A stretch of 7,585 bases of DNA, taken from assembly GCA_003497545.1 (NCBI GenBank), contig DNNT01000170.1, forward strand, positions 202 to 7,786, in the 5' to 3' direction. A program made the translations under genes and the position numbers. The DNA is from Arenimonas sp. (GTDB taxonomy: Bacteria > Pseudomonadota > Gammaproteobacteria > Xanthomonadales > Xanthomonadaceae). Below the pieces are notes generated by a model. The model saw only the letters and a list, made by a program, of their open reading frames with translations, was not told the DNA's origin and made no database searches. Positions 5,873-7,585 of this stretch are shown one piece after another; positions within the stretch are counted from its first letter, which is position 1; the number at the start of each line of letters is the position of its first letter.

Positions 5873-6795
5873 CACCGAACACCAAGGCGCTCTGGCAGAT
5901 GCACTTCTGCGTGCTGCTGTGGGGCTTCACCGCCATCCTGGGCAAGGCCATCACGCTGCCGGCGATGGCGCTGGTGGTGTGGCGCATGGGCCTGGTGGCG
6001 GCGGCGCTGCTGCTGGTACCGCGCGTCTGGCGCGGCCTGCGCGCGCTGCCGGCGCGGCTGTGGGGCATCTACGCCGGCATCGGCGCGCTGGTGGCGCTGC
6101 ACTGGCTCACCTTCTACGGCGCCATCAAGCTGGCCAACGCCTCGGTGGCGGTCACCTGCCTGGCGCTGGCCACGGTGTTCGTGCCCATGGTCGAACCCTG
6201 GGTCACCGGCAAACGCTTCGAGCCGCGCGAACTTTTGCTGGGCGTGGCGGTGGTGCCGGGCGTGGCGCTGGTGGTGGGCGGCGTGCCGGAAGGCATGCGC
6301 GCGGGCATCGTGGTGGGCACGATCTCCGCCGTGCTGGTGGCTTTTTTCGGCGCGCTCAATAAACGCTACGTCGAACACGCCGACCCGCTCACGGTCACCG
6401 GTGTCGAGCTGGGCGCGGGCGGGCTGATCCTGGCACTGCTGGCGCCGGCCCTGCCCTGGTTCGGATCGCCGCTGATGCTGCCGGGCTGGCAGGACGCCGG
6501 CCTGCTGCTGGTGCTGGCCATGGCCTGCACGCTGCTGCCGTTCGCGCTGTCGCTGGTGGCGCTGCGGCACATGAGCGCGTTTTCGGCGCAGCTGGCGGTG
6601 AACCTGGAGCCCATCTACGCCATCGTGCTGGCGATCGTGCTGCTGGGCGAACAGCGCGAGCTGGGTCCGATGTTCTACGCCGGCGTGGCGATCATCCTGG
6701 CCGGCGTGTTCGCGCACCCGCTGCTGTCGCGGCAACCGCCGCACAAACCCGACCCGGCGATGCTGGGCACCGCCGAGGCCAAGTCGCTCGACTAG
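5869..6795 (+). CDS. EamA family (DMT superfamily) transporter
   Basis: A 308-residue inner-membrane protein with two EamA repeats, about ten membrane spans. The first repeat opens with FCVLLWGFTAILGKA (13-27), the usual first helix; the second includes VLVAFFGALNKRYVEH (from about 155) and NLEPIYAIVLAIVLLGE (245-261), a signature of the last helices of drug/metabolite transporters. A hydrophilic tail of about 25 residues faces the cytoplasm or periplasm. Members export metabolites, amino acids or drugs; no substrate can be named. ATG 5869 overlaps the GIY-YIG stop by four bases, so it is probably co-translated. Its TAG at 6793-6795 overlaps the stop of yaeQ on the other strand. Codon use dips locally around 6231-6365, with TTT, TTG and AAT codons and a six-T run. 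Confidence 0.9.
   Translation: MTPNTKALWQMHFCVLLWGFTAILGKAITLPAMALVVWRMGLVAAALLLVPRVWRGLRALPARLWGIYAGIGALVALHWLTFYGAIKLANASVAVTCLALATVFVPMVEPWVTGKRFEPRELLLGVAVVPGVALVVGGVPEGMRAGIVVGTISAVLVAFFGALNKRYVEHADPLTVTGVELGAGGLILALLAPALPWFGSPLMLPGWQDAGLLLVLAMACTLLPFALSLVALRHMSAFSAQLAVNLEPIYAIVLAIVLLGEQRELGPMFYAGVAIILAGVFAHPLLSRQPPHKPDPAMLGTAEAKSLD
6792..6795. other. Shared CTAG holding both convergent stop codons
   Basis: The plus-strand transporter ends with TAG at 6793-6795 and the minus-strand yaeQ ends with TAG read from 6794 to 6792. The two coding regions overlap by four bases within one palindromic CTAG, leaving no room for an intergenic terminator. Confidence 0.95.
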
Positions 6796-7337
6796 CCTTC
6801 GCGGCGGCGCCAGCGCGGGGTGATCTCCAGCGTGCCGGCGGCGTCCACCCACTGCAGCACGCCGTCCTGCACCATCACCTGCACGTCCATGCCGCGGGCG
6901 ATGCGCGCGGCCAGCGCCTTGCCGTCCTCCGCGGAAATATCGACGACCGACAGGTTGCGGCAGCGCGCCAGCGCGGCTTCGTTCTTCTCCCACCACAGGT
7001 CGGCGGCGCGGCCGCCGTAGGTCAGCACCACCACCTCGCCGGCGCGGCCGCAGGCCTTGCGCACGCGCGACTCATCCGGCTGGCCGAGCTCGATCCACTG
7101 CTCGACCGCGCCGGTAAGGTCCTTGCGCCACAGCGCCGGCTCGTCCTCGGTGCTGACGCCGCCGCCGAAGGCGAGGCGCTCGTCGGCGAACAGGGCGAAG
7201 GCCAGCAGGCGCAGCATCAGCCGCTCTTCGGTTTCCGACGGATGCTGGGCCAGAACGAGGTCATAGCCGGCGTAATGGTGCCGGTCCATGTCGCTGACCT
7301 GCAGCGCGGCCTTGTACACGGTTGCCTTGGGGGCCAT
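6792..7337 (-). CDS. yaeQ: YaeQ family protein
   Basis: A 181-residue cytoplasmic protein, exactly the length of E. coli YaeQ and recognisable along its whole length: the MAPKATVYKA start, AQHPSETEERLMLRLLAF (30-47), FADERL (50-55), EDEP (64-67), WIELGQPDESRVRKA (81-95), then RAADLWWEKN and QDGVLQW near the end. The family has a PD-(D/E)XK nuclease-like fold; E38, E66, E83 and K94 lie in the conserved acidic and lysine segments, though I cannot assign the exact active site. E. coli yaeQ was once reported as a high-copy suppressor of rfaH loss; the true role is unknown. ATG at 7337 has GGAG 5 bases upstream on the minus strand. It converges on the EamA gene and diverges from the gene at 7468. 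Confidence 0.95.
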   Translation of the reverse strand: MAPKATVYKAALQVSDMDRHHYAGYDLVLAQHPSETEERLMLRLLAFALFADERLAFGGGVSTEDEPALWRKDLTGAVEQWIELGQPDESRVRKACGRAGEVVVLTYGGRAADLWWEKNEAALARCRNLSVVDISAEDGKALAARIARGMDVQVMVQDGVLQWVDAAGTLEITPRWRRREG

Positions 7338-7408
7338 GGGCGCTCCGGCGCGAAGGTGGGCCGCGCAGCCTGCGGCAGCCGCGCGCCGCTGTCCAGCCCC
7401 GGCGGTTT

Positions 7409-7426
7409 GCCAGCGGCGGCGCTGGC
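7409..7426. repeat. Inverted repeat in the yaeQ divergent gap
   Basis: GCCAGC (7409-7414) and GCTGGC (7421-7426) are complementary with a six-base centre. It overlaps TTGCCA (7407-7412), a five-of-six match to a -35 box for the rightward gene, but the -10 17 to 19 bases on is poor. The rest of the 130-base gap (7338-7467) shows only further short GC stems. Confidence 0.3.
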
Positions 7427-7452
7427 GTGGACACTGTGGCCCGGGGAAAACC

Positions 7453-7458
7453 AGGGGA
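7453..7458 (+). promoter_or_regulatory. Strong Shine-Dalgarno for the right-edge gene
   Basis: AGGGGA lies 9 bases before GTG 7468. It supports the GTG frame rather than the out-of-frame ATG at 7472, which it would also reach at 13 bases. Confidence 0.55.
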
Positions 7459-7467
7459 AAGACCGCG

Positions 7468-7585
7468 GTGGATGTCTACGAGAAGATCAAGCGCCTGTTC
7501 GGCTGGGGCCCGAAGCCCGCGGCCGCGGCCAGTGCTCCGGCCACCGACGGCAGCGACCCCGCGCCGCCCAAGCCCGCCGGCCCCA
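7468..7585 (+). CDS. Unidentified protein, N-terminus only (runs off window)
   Basis: Only 39 codons are present, and the gene continues past the right edge. The start is GTG with a good Shine-Dalgarno. Residues 1-15 (VDVYEKIKRLFGWGP) look like a short amphipathic, basic helix with aromatic residues, which might touch a membrane or a partner; residues 16-39 are a low-complexity Ala/Pro/Asp linker. I do not recognise the family. Such a helix-plus-linker start is seen in several membrane-associated enzymes and regulators, so nothing specific can be inferred. The alternative frame from ATG 7472 is also open but is Arg/Pro/Ser-rich, as typical out-of-frame readings here. Confidence 0.55.
   Translation, partial: MDVYEKIKRLFGWGPKPAAAASAPATDGSDPAPPKPAGP

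Noticed and set aside
5728..6996. A 422-codon open frame on the minus strand
   Set aside because: It is antisense to the EamA transporter and overlaps yaeQ in another frame; its composition (Arg, Gln, His, Ala runs) shows no domain.
7362..7385. CGCGC/GCGCG stem in the yaeQ divergent gap as a terminator or regulator
   Set aside because: Five base pairs with a 14-base loop and no T-run; expected by chance at this GC content.
7472..7585. ATG start in another frame at the right edge
   Set aside because: It reads as Arg/Pro/Ser-rich sequence, and the GTG at 7468 is better spaced from the ribosome site and yields a more protein-like start.

Overview
The window is a very GC-rich, densely packed bacterial chromosome segment. 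Codon third positions are almost all G or C, several genes start with GTG, and neighbouring genes overlap by 1 to 4 bases or lie a few bases apart. A YaeQ-family protein together with an SrkA/RdoA-type kinase points to Gammaproteobacteria. The base composition and gene style fit the Xanthomonadaceae/Lysobacteraceae (Lysobacter, Luteimonas and relatives), but this lineage call is inference, because no rRNA or marker gene is present. I see no mobile element, CRISPR array, tRNA or rRNA.

Layout. (1) Bases 85-3341 hold four plus-strand genes that look like one operon: a LigB-type extradiol dioxygenase of the 4,5-DOPA dioxygenase (YgiD) group, a bile acid:sodium symporter (BASS) family carrier, a small SAM-dependent methyltransferase whose start overlaps the carrier's stop, and the stress kinase SrkA. 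A divergent cyclophilin-type lipoprotein (3392-4336) follows 50 bases later on the same strand with its own strong Shine-Dalgarno. (2) Bases 4342-5256, minus strand, encode an exported DUF2785 protein that converges on the cyclophilin gene with only 5 bases between stop codons. (3) A 71-base divergent gap with a perfect 14-bp GC palindrome separates it from a plus-strand run: a 10-cysteine YkgJ-type protein, a GIY-YIG domain protein and a ten-helix EamA transporter, joined by TGATG and ATGA overlaps. (4) yaeQ (6792-7337, minus strand) converges on the transporter; both stop codons sit inside one CTAG tetranucleotide. (5) After a 130-base divergent gap, an unidentified gene begins at 7468 and runs off the window.

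How the genes may work together. The first four genes are probably co-translated, but a shared pathway is not evident from sequence. Dioxygenase plus organic-anion carrier could handle an aromatic compound; SrkA and the methyltransferase may simply be housekeeping passengers. The YkgJ/GIY-YIG/EamA run also looks like ordinary housekeeping. Nothing here is a clear new system. The items most worth checking are the cyclophilin that has lost most active-site residues, the secreted form of DUF2785, the palindromic divergent promoter region with a possible leaderless start, and the unidentified gene at the right edge.
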